In this document: positions 25,616 through 33,866 of the stretch, in pieces
How the letters are laid out: every line of letters starts with the position of its first letter
Position numbering within the stretch: the first letter of the stretch is position 1
Origin: GCA-2731375 sp964590195
Lineage (GTDB): Bacteria > Pseudomonadota > Alphaproteobacteria > GCA-2731375
Length of the DNA stretch: 64,000 nucleotides
Reading direction: 5' to 3'
Assembly (NCBI GenBank): GCA_964590195.1
Contig: CAZPWJ010000001.1
Span: 248,001 to 312,000 of the forward strand
Made by a program: the position numbers and the translations under genes
The notes under the pieces: generated by a model
Databases searched by the model: none
The model's input: only the letters and a program-made list of their open reading frames with translations
Told to the model about the DNA's origin: nothing

Positions 25616-26589
25616 GTGATTCATCCGACCTTCCTGCATCCGGCAAACCGCGGAACGGCGGCGCGAAACCTCAGGGCGCGAACATGCCCGAAGCCGGTGG
25701 CGGCGGCTTTCTCCACTGGTTGAGCAATCTGATACGCGGCGGCGGCGATACGGATCTGAAGGAAAGTATCGAGGAAGTCATTGACGAGCACGAGGCGCTG
25801 ACGCCGGTGATGAACCCGGAACAGCGCGAGATGCTGATGAACATCATCAGCTTTGGCGAATTGGAAGTGGATGACGTAATGGTGCCCCGCACCGACATCG
25901 TGGCGCTGGAGGCCGGCGCCTCGACGGCGGATGTGGTCAGCACCTTTCGCCAGGCCCATCATTCCCGTCTTCCGGTCTATCGCGAGACCCTCGATGACAT
26001 CGCTGGCTTTGTTCATATCAAGGACATTGTCGATCATTGGGGCCGGGACGAGGGACTGTCCCTGGCCCGCATCCTGCGCGAACTGCTGGTCGTGCCGCCT
26101 TCCATGCCGATCCTGGATCTGCTGGCGCGCATGCGTTCGACACGTATTCATATGGCCGTGGTGGTTGATGAATACGGCGGTACGGACGGCCTGGTGACCA
26201 TTGAAGATATTGTGGAGGAAATTGTCGGCGAGATCGAGGACGAACACGACACCCATGAGGGCCCTTTGTTGCAGGAACGGCCCGACGGCAGTATCGAGGC
26301 CGATGGCCGGGCCGAAATCGAGGAGTTGGAGAAAATTCTGGCGGTCGATCTGCTGCCCGACGAAGTCGACGAGGACATCGAAACCCTGGGCGGTCTGGTC
26401 TTTGCCATGCTGGGCAGAGTGCCGCAGGTCGGCGAGGTTATCAGCCATCCCGGCGGCGTTGAATTCGAGGTCGTCGATGCTGATTTGCGACGGGTTAAAC
26501 GGCTGATGATCCGCCATGGTGCCGCCGCCGATGCCGGCGGTGAGGGTGGCGAGCCAGACGACGAGCCCGACCCAGCGTCCAACGGCTAG
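25612..26589 (+). CDS. corC: CorC/HlyC family CBS-domain transporter-associated protein
   Basis: A 325-residue protein with two CBS domains (about residues 80-205; VDDVMVPRTDIVALEAG and STRIHMAVVVDEYGGTDGLV) and a C-terminal CorC_HlyC domain with LGGLVFAMLGRVPQVGE. It lacks a DUF21 membrane domain, so it is the soluble CorC form associated with magnesium/cobalt efflux or envelope functions. It begins within the ybeY stop codon, and the next gene is lnt. Confidence 0.93.
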   Translation: MSDSSDLPASGKPRNGGAKPQGANMPEAGGGGFLHWLSNLIRGGGDTDLKESIEEVIDEHEALTPVMNPEQREMLMNIISFGELEVDDVMVPRTDIVALEAGASTADVVSTFRQAHHSRLPVYRETLDDIAGFVHIKDIVDHWGRDEGLSLARILRELLVVPPSMPILDLLARMRSTRIHMAVVVDEYGGTDGLVTIEDIVEEIVGEIEDEHDTHEGPLLQERPDGSIEADGRAEIEELEKILAVDLLPDEVDEDIETLGGLVFAMLGRVPQVGEVISHPGGVEFEVVDADLRRVKRLMIRHGAAADAGGEGGEPDDEPDPASNG

Positions 26590-26610
26590 CCCAAGCACCG
26601 GCGGAACGAC

Positions 26611-28221
26611 ATGGCCTCTCTGTCCATGCCAAACATCGCTGTCCGGCACACCACCTGGTTCCGCCTTCTAACCGCGATAATGTTAGGCGCCGCCGCCGCC
26701 CTGGCTCTGGCGCCATGGTATCTCTGGCCCTTGATGGTGCTTGGCTATGGCGGCCTGTTATGGCTTTTGCAAGGGACCGCGCGCACGAAAGCGGCCTTTT
26801 TCCAGGGCTGGGCCTTTGGCATCGGCTATTTTCTGGTTGGCCTGCACTGGGTCGGCCACGCCTTCATGGTCGATGCCGCCCGCTTCAGCTGGTTGATGCC
26901 ATTCGCGCTTTTCGCCCTGGCGGCGGGGCTCGGACTGTTTCCTGCCCTGGCGGCGGCCTGTACCCAACGTCTGTCAGTCCCTGGGATAAGCCGCTTGCTG
27001 GCCTTCACCCTGTTCTGGGGTTTGAGTGAGTGGTTGCGGGGCAGCATTTTTACTGGGTTTCCCTGGCTGTTGTCCGGGCATGTCTGGGCCGCCAGCGATT
27101 TCAGCTTGCAGGCCGCCGCCTATTTGGGGGCATCCGGCCTGGGTTTGCTGGCGGTGCTGTCGGCCGCCGCGCCCGCTTTGATCTTGAGCACGCAATCGGG
27201 CTCCCGCAAACCGGGCCTCATGGCCAGCGCCGCCGCGCTGGCCCTGGTGGTTCTGGTCTTGACGTTATCGCAAGCACGTTTAGAGGCGGCTGAGACCAGC
27301 CATCATCCAGGCGTACGGCTGCGCCTGGTTCAGGCTGGTATTGCACAGGCGGACAAATGGCGGCCGGAATTGCGCGACCGGCATTTGGCGCTTTATCTTG
27401 AACTAAGCCTGAGCACTGATGGCGCCGGACAGCCAGCCGACTTCAGCCATCTGATCTGGCCGGAAACGGCAACGCCATTCTTTTTGGCGGCGGACCAACG
27501 ACGCAGCAGCGCCATCGCCCGCCTCCTGCCCCCCGAAAGTCTGTTGATAACCGGCTCTCCGCGGCGTGGGGATGCAGGGGAGCGCCACCAGAGACTGTAT
27601 AATAGCATTGCTTCCCTCAACCCGAGCGGCATCGTCACAACTATTTATGACAAGTTTCATTTGGTGCCCTTTGGTGAATACCTGCCCTTCCGTGCCGTGA
27701 TGGCCCGCCTGGGTCTGGACAAACTGGCCCATGGTGCCGTGGACTTTTCGCCGGGAGCCCAACCAAGTCTGGTTCGCCTCCCCGGCCTGCCGTCTTTTCG
27801 CCCCTTGATCTGCTACGAAATCATTTTTCCCCGGGAAATAGAAACGAACGGCGAAATTCTTGATTCGAATGGAAGGCCGGAATGGCTGTTGAATTTGACC
27901 AATGATGCCTGGTTCGGCGGCAATTTTGGCCCCCGCCAGCACCTGGCCATAGCCCGCGTTCGGGCGGCAGAACTGGGCCTGCCCGTGATCCGGGTGGCGA
28001 ACACCGGCATCTCGGCCGTCATCGACCCCCACGGACGCATTATCAGCCAATTACCCTTATCAGTGGCGGGTGTGATCGACAGCCAATTGCCTTCCGCCTT
28101 GCCAAAAACCTTATATGCAAGCTTTGGTGATGGCATTTTTGCTTTATTGTGCCTATTGCTTGCCGGTTCGAGTATTCTTGCCCGCGTTTACAGTATTATT
28201 GTGACTCGCCATAACAACTAG
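26611..28221 (+). CDS. lnt: Apolipoprotein N-acyltransferase Lnt
   Basis: A 536-residue integral membrane enzyme that adds the third acyl chain to lipoproteins. About eight hydrophobic helices lie in residues 10-235 and a nitrilase-like periplasmic domain follows. The catalytic triad is readable: Glu285 in WPETATPF, Lys348 in YDKFHLVPFGEY, Cys401 in ICYEIIF. A final transmembrane helix is near residue 510. Last gene of the ybeY-corC-lnt unit. Confidence 0.95.
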   Translation: MASLSMPNIAVRHTTWFRLLTAIMLGAAAALALAPWYLWPLMVLGYGGLLWLLQGTARTKAAFFQGWAFGIGYFLVGLHWVGHAFMVDAARFSWLMPFALFALAAGLGLFPALAAACTQRLSVPGISRLLAFTLFWGLSEWLRGSIFTGFPWLLSGHVWAASDFSLQAAAYLGASGLGLLAVLSAAAPALILSTQSGSRKPGLMASAAALALVVLVLTLSQARLEAAETSHHPGVRLRLVQAGIAQADKWRPELRDRHLALYLELSLSTDGAGQPADFSHLIWPETATPFFLAADQRRSSAIARLLPPESLLITGSPRRGDAGERHQRLYNSIASLNPSGIVTTIYDKFHLVPFGEYLPFRAVMARLGLDKLAHGAVDFSPGAQPSLVRLPGLPSFRPLICYEIIFPREIETNGEILDSNGRPEWLLNLTNDAWFGGNFGPRQHLAIARVRAAELGLPVIRVANTGISAVIDPHGRIISQLPLSVAGVIDSQLPSALPKTLYASFGDGIFALLCLLLAGSSILARVYSIIVTRHNN

Positions 28222-28228
28222 GCGATGC

Positions 28229-28285
28229 TTGACAGGCAAACTCGGCTGCTACATACATGTGTATGCAACTTATTGGATGCATACA
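28229..28285 (+). promoter_or_regulatory. Promoter and operator of the XRE regulator
   Basis: A perfect TTGACA (28229-28234) is followed after 17 bases by CATACA (28252-28257). Three half-sites of one motif cover the -10 and start region: CATACA (28252-28257), TGTATGCA (28260-28267) and TGCATACA (28278-28285). The first two pair as an inverted repeat with a 2-base gap. The last two form a perfect 8-bp inverted repeat with a 10-base gap. Autorepression by the downstream XRE protein is inferred. Confidence 0.6.
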
Positions 28286-28347
28286 GTATTTTTTGGCGAC
28301 CAGTAACTCGGATTGCCAGCAAAGATTGCGAATGAGGAGTAGTACCA

Positions 28348-28770
28348 GTGACAGCGAATCCCAATCCGGTTGACATTCATGTCGGCTCACGTGTTCGGCT
28401 TCGTCGTACTTTGTTGGGTATGAGTCAGGAAAAACTAGGCAATGCCCTGGGATTGACGTTTCAGCAAGTACAGAAATATGAACGCGGCACAAACCGCATT
28501 GGCTCCTCCCGGCTATTTTTGCTCAGTCGTATTTTGGATGTGCCCGTATCCTTCTTCTTTGACGACATGGCACCTGAGGTAGCGGCAGGACAGCCCGGCT
28601 TTGCCGAGGCGGCCCAGGCCAATTTTGACCAGGACGATCTGGCAAAGCGGGAAACCCTGGAATTGGTGCGTGCCTATTACAAAATTACCGATGCCGGTGT
28701 GCGCAAACGGTTGTTTGATCTGGTCAAGGCAGTGGGCGGCCAGGTTCTAGATGACTTGGATGAAGACTAG
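28348..28770 (+). CDS. XRE family transcriptional regulator
   Basis: A 140-residue regulator with an HTH_3 domain at residues 13-66 (LRRTLLGMSQEKLGNALGL, then FQQVQKYERGTNRIGSSRL) and a short C-terminal tail ending in a helix with VRAYYKITDAGVRKRLFDL. It belongs to the small XRE proteins common upstream of metK or in the core of alphaproteobacteria. GTG start with GAGGAG about 10 bases before. Targets are unknown; palindromes at its promoter suggest autoregulation. Confidence 0.88.
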   Translation: MTANPNPVDIHVGSRVRLRRTLLGMSQEKLGNALGLTFQQVQKYERGTNRIGSSRLFLLSRILDVPVSFFFDDMAPEVAAGQPGFAEAAQANFDQDDLAKRETLELVRAYYKITDAGVRKRLFDLVKAVGGQVLDDLDED

Positions 28771-28815
28771 ATATCTCCCAAATTATTGACGGATTCTCCA
28801 CTGCGTCGTTTGGGC

Positions 28816-28935
28816 GCTGCCGGTCTTGCAAGGGTGGCGCTTGACCGGCGGCTAAAAGCCTGCAACAACGCCTCTGCATTTGGCGAATTGAACGCCAAAA
28901 CCAATGTAATCGTGACTCTCAACTGGCAGGAGGCG
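28816..28935 (+). promoter_or_regulatory. Structured metK leader with SD-sequestering segment
   Basis: The 169-base leader of metK holds several complementary segments. Stem 1: 28816-28825 pairs with 28843-28852 (10 bp with one G-U). Stem 2: TTTGGCG (28879-28885) pairs with CGCCAAA (28893-28899). An ACAACG-CCTC-TGC segment (28869-28877) is complementary to the ribosome-site region GCAGGAGGCG (28926-28935), with one bulge. This is the architecture of a translational riboswitch, and a SAM-responsive role fits the gene. It does not match the SAM-II or SAM/SAH consensus as I recall them. Confidence 0.45.
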
Positions 28936-28939
28936 CCCC

Positions 28940-30118
28940 GTGTCGAGCGGCAATTATCTCTTTACCTCTGAATCCGTGTCCGAAGGGCATCCGGACAAAG
29001 TTTGCGATCAAATCTCCGATGCGATCGTTGATATGTTTTTGGCTGCCGATCCGGACAATGCCCGGGTCGCCTGCGAAACATTGACTACCACCAACCTGAT
29101 CGTTTTGGCCGGCGAAGTGCGCGGCCCCGCCGAAGTGGCGAGCAACAAGGCGGCCATGGAACAGGCGGCCCGCGATACCGTGCGCCGTATCGGCTATGAG
29201 CAGGACGGGTTTCATTGGGAAAAAGCCGAGGTGCAGGTCCACCTCCATCCCCAGTCCGTTGATATTGCCCAGGGCGTCGATGCCTCCGGCAACAAGGACA
29301 TCGGGGCGGGCGACCAGGGCATTATGTTCGGCTATGCCTGTAATGAAACCGACGCCCTGATGCCGGCGCCCATTCATTATTCCCACGCCATTCTACGCAA
29401 TATGGCCGCGGACCGGCACGCCGGCAAAACACCGCAATTTGGTCCCGATTCAAAAAGCCAGGTTACCCTGCGTTATGTGGACGGCAAGCCTGTTGGCGCG
29501 ACCTCCGTCGTGGTTTCGACCCAGCATACGGAAGATGCCGGCAACGAGGAAATTCGCGAGCTGGTGCGTAAATATGTTACGGACGTTCTGCCCGACGGCT
29601 GGATGTGCCCGGAAGACGAATTCTATGTCAATCCCACCGGCCGGTTCGTCATTGGCGGCCCGGACGGCGATGCCGGTCTGACTGGCCGCAAGATCATTGT
29701 TGATACCTACGGCGGCGCGGCACCCCATGGCGGCGGCGCGTTTTCCGGCAAGGATCCGACGAAGGTTGACCGTTCGGCGGCCTATGCGGCGCGCTATCTG
29801 GCCAAGAATATTGTCGGCGCCAATCTGGCCGACCGTTGCTGCATCCAACTGGCCTATGCCATCGGCGTGGCCAAGCCATTGTCCATCTATGTGGACACCT
29901 ATGGCACGGGCCGCTGCGACGAAGGCCGCCTGATCAGCTTCCTCTCGGACAATGTGGATTTGAGCCCCCGTGGCATCCACAACATGCTGTCCCTGAACCG
30001 GCCGATCTATGCCAAGACGGCCGCCTACGGCCATTTTGGCCCGGACGCGGAAGCGGACGGTCACTTCAGCTGGGAAGGCCTGGGTTTGGTGCCGGAGTTG
30101 AAGCCGCTTCTTGGCTGA
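28940..30118 (+). CDS. metK: S-adenosylmethionine synthase MetK
   Basis: A 392-residue enzyme that makes SAM from methionine and ATP. Signature GHPDKVCDQISDA near residue 20, GAGDQGIMFGYACNET and GGGAFSGKDPTKVDRSAAY with potassium, ATP and Mg ligands. GTG start after GCAGGAGGCG. Overlaps trmB by eight bases. Confidence 0.97.
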   Translation: MSSGNYLFTSESVSEGHPDKVCDQISDAIVDMFLAADPDNARVACETLTTTNLIVLAGEVRGPAEVASNKAAMEQAARDTVRRIGYEQDGFHWEKAEVQVHLHPQSVDIAQGVDASGNKDIGAGDQGIMFGYACNETDALMPAPIHYSHAILRNMAADRHAGKTPQFGPDSKSQVTLRYVDGKPVGATSVVVSTQHTEDAGNEEIRELVRKYVTDVLPDGWMCPEDEFYVNPTGRFVIGGPDGDAGLTGRKIIVDTYGGAAPHGGGAFSGKDPTKVDRSAAYAARYLAKNIVGANLADRCCIQLAYAIGVAKPLSIYVDTYGTGRCDEGRLISFLSDNVDLSPRGIHNMLSLNRPIYAKTAAYGHFGPDAEADGHFSWEGLGLVPELKPLLG

Positions 30119-30830
30119 TAAGCATCCGCGAACACTTCATGGCCGGCGGCGCGGAAAGCCGCTTCGGGTAGGCCGGCGGGATGTGCTGGAGCGGCTGCTG
30201 CCGCGCCTGAAGATTGATCCCGCCGACTATCAGGCCGGCGCGCTACGTCCACGTACACTGTTCGATGGGACGATCCGGGCGGTTTGGCTGGAAATTGGCT
30301 TTGGCGCCGGCGAGCACTTGTCGGCCATGGCCCAGGCCAATCCCCATGTCGGCTTCATCGGTTGCGAGCCATTCATCAATGGCGTGGCCCGTTTGCTTCA
30401 GGATGTGGATCAACATGGCCTGAACAACGTGCGCATCGTCATGGATGACGCCCGGCTGCTGCTTGATTGCCTGGCGGCGGGCAGCATCGACCGCTCTTTT
30501 CTGCTGTTCCCCGATCCTTGGCCGAAACGCCGCCATAACAAGCGCCGCTTTGTCGGGCCGGAAAACATCGCCGCCATGGCGCATGTGTTGAGCGACGGCG
30601 CCCAATGGCGGATCGCCACGGATCACATGGACTATTGCCGTTGGATCCTGGCCCATATGTGCCCGGCACCGCAATTTCAATGGCTGGCCCGGCGGCCGGG
30701 AGACTGGCGCAACCGGCCCGAGGACTGGCCGGCCACCCGATATGAAGAAAAAGGCATCAAGGCCGGACGCCCGCCCGTTTTTCTGACCTTTGAACACTTG
30801 AATGGAAAACAGTCCACAAAACAGCCTTAA
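30111..30830 (+). CDS. trmB: tRNA (guanine-N7-)-methyltransferase TrmB
   Basis: A 239-residue class I methyltransferase that makes m7G46 in tRNA. The SAM-binding motif is WLEIGFGAGEHLSAMA, the NVRIVMDDARLLL segment lies around residue 110, and the PDPWPKRRHNKRRFVGPE segment is diagnostic. It starts within the end of metK, so the two are translationally coupled. Confidence 0.95.
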   Translation: MADKHPRTLHGRRRGKPLRVGRRDVLERLLPRLKIDPADYQAGALRPRTLFDGTIRAVWLEIGFGAGEHLSAMAQANPHVGFIGCEPFINGVARLLQDVDQHGLNNVRIVMDDARLLLDCLAAGSIDRSFLLFPDPWPKRRHNKRRFVGPENIAAMAHVLSDGAQWRIATDHMDYCRWILAHMCPAPQFQWLARRPGDWRNRPEDWPATRYEEKGIKAGRPPVFLTFEHLNGKQSTKQP

Positions 30831-30951
30831 CGCTTGCGTTACGCTGTTTGGGACCATATATAAGCAGCTAACAAATAGCCTGGCGACCAGCGGGGCGGTA
30901 ACAAAGGTGGGCCAGCGGCCTGCCTTTTGCGTTTTTGGGACGGTTTATAAG
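30828..30951 (+). repeat. Leader of the rimP operon: hairpin and direct repeat
   Basis: The gap between trmB and rimP (148 bases) contains a small perfect inverted repeat TAACGC-TT-GCGTTA (30828-30841). It also has two copies of an 18-base element, TTTGGGACCATATATAAG (30847-30864) and TTTGGGACGGTTTATAAG (30934-30951), which share their outer 8 and 6 bases. The AT-rich cores resemble -10 elements, so these may be tandem promoters or regulator sites for the rimP-nusA-infB operon. Confidence 0.5.
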
Positions 30952-30978
30952 ACGGTATATTTGAGATCAGGACGAACA

Positions 30979-31503
30979 GTGGCGACAGCAAATCATCATC
31001 TGGGTGAAGTGGAACGCCTGATTGCGCCTTCGGTCGAGGCCATGGGCTTTCGTCTTGTGCAATTGACCATGTCGGGCGGCGAGCAATCGCAGCCGACCCT
31101 GCAGGTGATGGCGGAACCCCTGGACGATGGCGACATGAACGTCAATCAATGCGCCGAGTTAAGCCGCGCCATATCGGCTATCCTGGATGTTGAAGACCCA
31201 ATCCCCACCGCCTATTTGCTGGAGGTCAGTTCGCCCGGCGTTGACCGGCCCCTGGTCCGCCCGGAAGACTTTGAACGCCACGCCGGCTTTCAGGCCAGGG
31301 TTGAAGCGGACACCCCGATCGATGGCCGCCGCCGTTTTGTTGGCCGTCTACAGGGCCTGAATGATGATTTGGTCAACATTGCCGTAACCGACAGTGATGA
31401 CAGCGTAAAAGAATTCGCCATTCCACTCGAGACCGTCGTCCGCGCCAAACTGGTGCTGACCGATGAATTGATCAGAGACACCTTGAAGAAGAGAAAAAAC
31501 TAA
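30979..31503 (+). CDS. rimP: Ribosome maturation factor RimP
   Basis: A 174-residue protein needed for 30S subunit maturation. N-terminal domain with GEVERLIAPSVEAMGFRLV and SSPGVDRPLVRPEDFERHAG, then the C-terminal SH3-like domain with RFVGRLQGLNDDLVNI. The GTG at 30979 (AGGA six bases upstream) gives the family length; a frame 59 codons longer upstream covers the leader and is not coding. First gene of the rimP-nusA-ylxR-infB-rbfA-truB series. Confidence 0.94.
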   Translation: MATANHHLGEVERLIAPSVEAMGFRLVQLTMSGGEQSQPTLQVMAEPLDDGDMNVNQCAELSRAISAILDVEDPIPTAYLLEVSSPGVDRPLVRPEDFERHAGFQARVEADTPIDGRRRFVGRLQGLNDDLVNIAVTDSDDSVKEFAIPLETVVRAKLVLTDELIRDTLKKRKN

Positions 31504-33101
31504 TGGCCGATGCACAAACAGTCGTAGGCGCCAACCGGTTGGAGCTGTTGCAGATTGCCGACGCGGTTGCGCGGGAAAAGTCGATTGATGCGGAAATCGT
31601 CGTCGTGGCGATGGAAGAGGCAATCCAAAAGGCGGCACGTTCGAAATACGGCATGGAAAACGAAATTCGTGCTGAAATTGACCGCAAAACCGGCAATATC
31701 GGCCTCTCCCGGCTGCTGGATGTTGTCGAGGAAGTGGAAAACCCGGCCACGGAAATCCGCCTGACCGAAGCCCTGGGCCGCAACCCGGATGCCAGGGTCG
31801 GCGATCTGATCTCGGAAGCGCTGCCGCCGATCGATTTCGGCCGGATTGCCACACAGACCGCCAAACAGGTCATCGTGCAAAAGGTGCGCGAGGCGGAGCG
31901 CGAACGGCAATACGAAGAATACAAGGACCGCATTGGCGAAGTGGTCAATGGCGTCGTCAAGCGGGTCGAATACGGCAATGTGCTGGTCGATCTGGGCCGG
32001 GCCGAAGCCATCGTGCGCCGGGACGAGGCGTTGCCGCGGGAAAGCCTGCGCCAGGGCGACCGGATCCGGGCCTATATTTACGACGTGCGCCAGGAACAGC
32101 GCGGGCCGCAGATTTTCCTCTCCCGCACTCATCCGCAATTCATGGCGAAATTGTTTACCCAGGAAGTGCCGGAGATTTATGACGGCATAATCGAGATCAA
32201 GGCCGTCGCCCGCGACCCGGGCAGCCGAGCCAAGATCGCCGTGGTCTCAAACGATACCAGCATTGATCCCGTCGGCGCCTGTGTCGGCATGCGGGGCAGC
32301 CGGGTACTGGCGGTGGTCAACGAATTGCAGGGCGAAAAAATCGACATTATCCAGTGGATCCCCGATCCGGCGGCTTTTCTGGTCAACGGCCTGGCACCCG
32401 CCGACGTGGTCAAGGTGGTGATGGACGAGGATGCGCAGAAGTTCGAAGTGGTGGTGCCGGACGAGATGTTAAGCCTGGCCATCGGCCGGCGCGGTCAGAA
32501 CGTGCGCCTGGCCTCGCAATTGACCGGCTGGGAAATCGACATTCTGACCGAGGAAGAAGAATCCGAACGCCGTCAGGAAGAACTGCGTCAGCGCAGCGAG
32601 CTGTTCATGAATGCCTTGGTCATTGACGAAATGATGGCGCAGCTGCTGGCCACCGAAGGCTTTAATTCGGTCGAGGAAGTGGCCTTCGTGGAACAGGAAG
32701 AGCTGGCCACGCTGGAGGGTTTCGATGAAGACCTGGCGGCGGCCTTGCAACAGCGCGCCACCGACTATCTGGAAGCCCGCGATGCGGAGTTCGACGAACA
32801 ACGCGCGGAGCTCGGCGTCACCGAAGAGCTGGCCGCGCTTGAAGGTCTGACACCGGGCATGCTGGTTACCTTGGGCGAAAATGGCATCAAGGAGCTGGAT
32901 GATTTCGCCGAACTGGCGACCGATGAACTGGTTGATCCGGGCGATGGCCTGTTGCGTGAATTCGACATTGATGAAGAGACGGCTTCGGCCATGATCATGG
33001 CGGCGCGGGCCCATTGGTTCGAGGACGAGGATCAGCCCGAAGCCGCCGGCGCCGATGAGGCGGACGCGGCGGAAGAAACAGCAGAAGAGTCTGAGGCCTG
33101 A
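31503..33101 (+). CDS. nusA: Transcription termination/antitermination factor NusA
   Basis: A 532-residue RNA polymerase-binding factor: N-terminal NusA domain (residues 1-125), S1 domain (VVNGVVKRVEYGNVLVDLGR), KH1 and KH2 (VGACVGMRGSRVLAVVNELQ and LAIGRRGQNVRLASQLTGW), then C-terminal acidic helix-hairpin-helix repeats (VEEVAFVEQEELATLEGFDE and relatives) of the kind that bind RNAP alpha or NusG. The last 25 residues are acidic. It overlaps the rimP stop by one base. Confidence 0.97.
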   Translation: MADAQTVVGANRLELLQIADAVAREKSIDAEIVVVAMEEAIQKAARSKYGMENEIRAEIDRKTGNIGLSRLLDVVEEVENPATEIRLTEALGRNPDARVGDLISEALPPIDFGRIATQTAKQVIVQKVREAERERQYEEYKDRIGEVVNGVVKRVEYGNVLVDLGRAEAIVRRDEALPRESLRQGDRIRAYIYDVRQEQRGPQIFLSRTHPQFMAKLFTQEVPEIYDGIIEIKAVARDPGSRAKIAVVSNDTSIDPVGACVGMRGSRVLAVVNELQGEKIDIIQWIPDPAAFLVNGLAPADVVKVVMDEDAQKFEVVVPDEMLSLAIGRRGQNVRLASQLTGWEIDILTEEEESERRQEELRQRSELFMNALVIDEMMAQLLATEGFNSVEEVAFVEQEELATLEGFDEDLAAALQQRATDYLEARDAEFDEQRAELGVTEELAALEGLTPGMLVTLGENGIKELDDFAELATDELVDPGDGLLREFDIDEETASAMIMAARAHWFEDEDQPEAAGADEADAAEETAEESEA

Positions 33102-33112
33102 AAGCAGTCGAA

Positions 33113-33766
33113 ATGGGCAGTACAGCAGCAACAGCCATGACAGTGGACGGCGCCCAGACGGTGGATGGCGCGCCTGAACGGCGCTGTATTGCCACGGGCG
33201 CGTCTGTATCGATGGACAATCTGCTGCGGTTCGTGGTTGGGCCGGACGGCGGCATTTGCGCCGATCTCGGCCGCGAGTTGCCGGGCCGGGGCATCTGGGT
33301 CGGTGGACGCCGGGAACTGCTGGACCGGGCGGTAAAAAAGCGTTTGTTCGCCCGCGCCGCCAAACGGGCGGTCGTGGTGGCGGATGACCTGCCCGAGCAG
33401 GTGGAGGCCCTCATGCACCAGCGTGCCTTGGCTCTTCTGGGCCTGGCGAAACGGGCCGGTCAATTGACCTTGGGCTATGAAAAGGTGCGGGCATTGCTGG
33501 CCACGGACAAGGCGGCAATTGCCATTTCAGCCCATGATGCCTCCCTCAAGGGCCGGGAAAAATTGTTGGGCGGCGATACTGTTGCGTTTGCCGATGCGGC
33601 GCCCGGTCGTGTTCTGAATGGGCGTATTGTGGTTGATATGTTCGGCATAGAAGAATTGAGTTTGGCATTGGGCCGTGAAAATGTGGTACATGCTGCGTTG
33701 AAGGTTGGTGGTCTGGCGGAACGTTTCCTGGCCGAATGCCACCGACTGAAGGATTACCGCGGCTGA
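33113..33766 (+). CDS. YlxR/YlxQ-type RNA-binding fusion
   Basis: A 217-residue two-domain protein. The first 110 residues are a DUF448/YlxR RNA-binding domain (CIATGASVSMDNLLRFVVGP, then RGIWVGGRRELLDRAVKKRL). The second part is a ribosomal L7Ae/YlxQ-like domain (LLGLAKRAGQLTLGYEKVRA). In Firmicutes these are separate genes, but fusion is typical in alphaproteobacteria. It lies between nusA and infB as expected. Confidence 0.9.
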   Translation: MGSTAATAMTVDGAQTVDGAPERRCIATGASVSMDNLLRFVVGPDGGICADLGRELPGRGIWVGGRRELLDRAVKKRLFARAAKRAVVVADDLPEQVEALMHQRALALLGLAKRAGQLTLGYEKVRALLATDKAAIAISAHDASLKGREKLLGGDTVAFADAAPGRVLNGRIVVDMFGIEELSLALGRENVVHAALKVGGLAERFLAECHRLKDYRG

Positions 33767-33866
33767 ACGTTCGGCTGGCATAGGGCCGGCCGGGGCGATT
33801 TGGTGTGCGGTTATGGTGTAATCGGCGACGGTCTTTGGCCGGCGTTGGTGGCCATTTGATAAAGAG

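Noticed and set aside
28819..28860. SAM-II riboswitch at metK
   Set aside because: A GCTAAAA segment is present but the GATTT-containing loop and pseudoknot pairing of SAM-II are not. I kept only the general structured-leader call.
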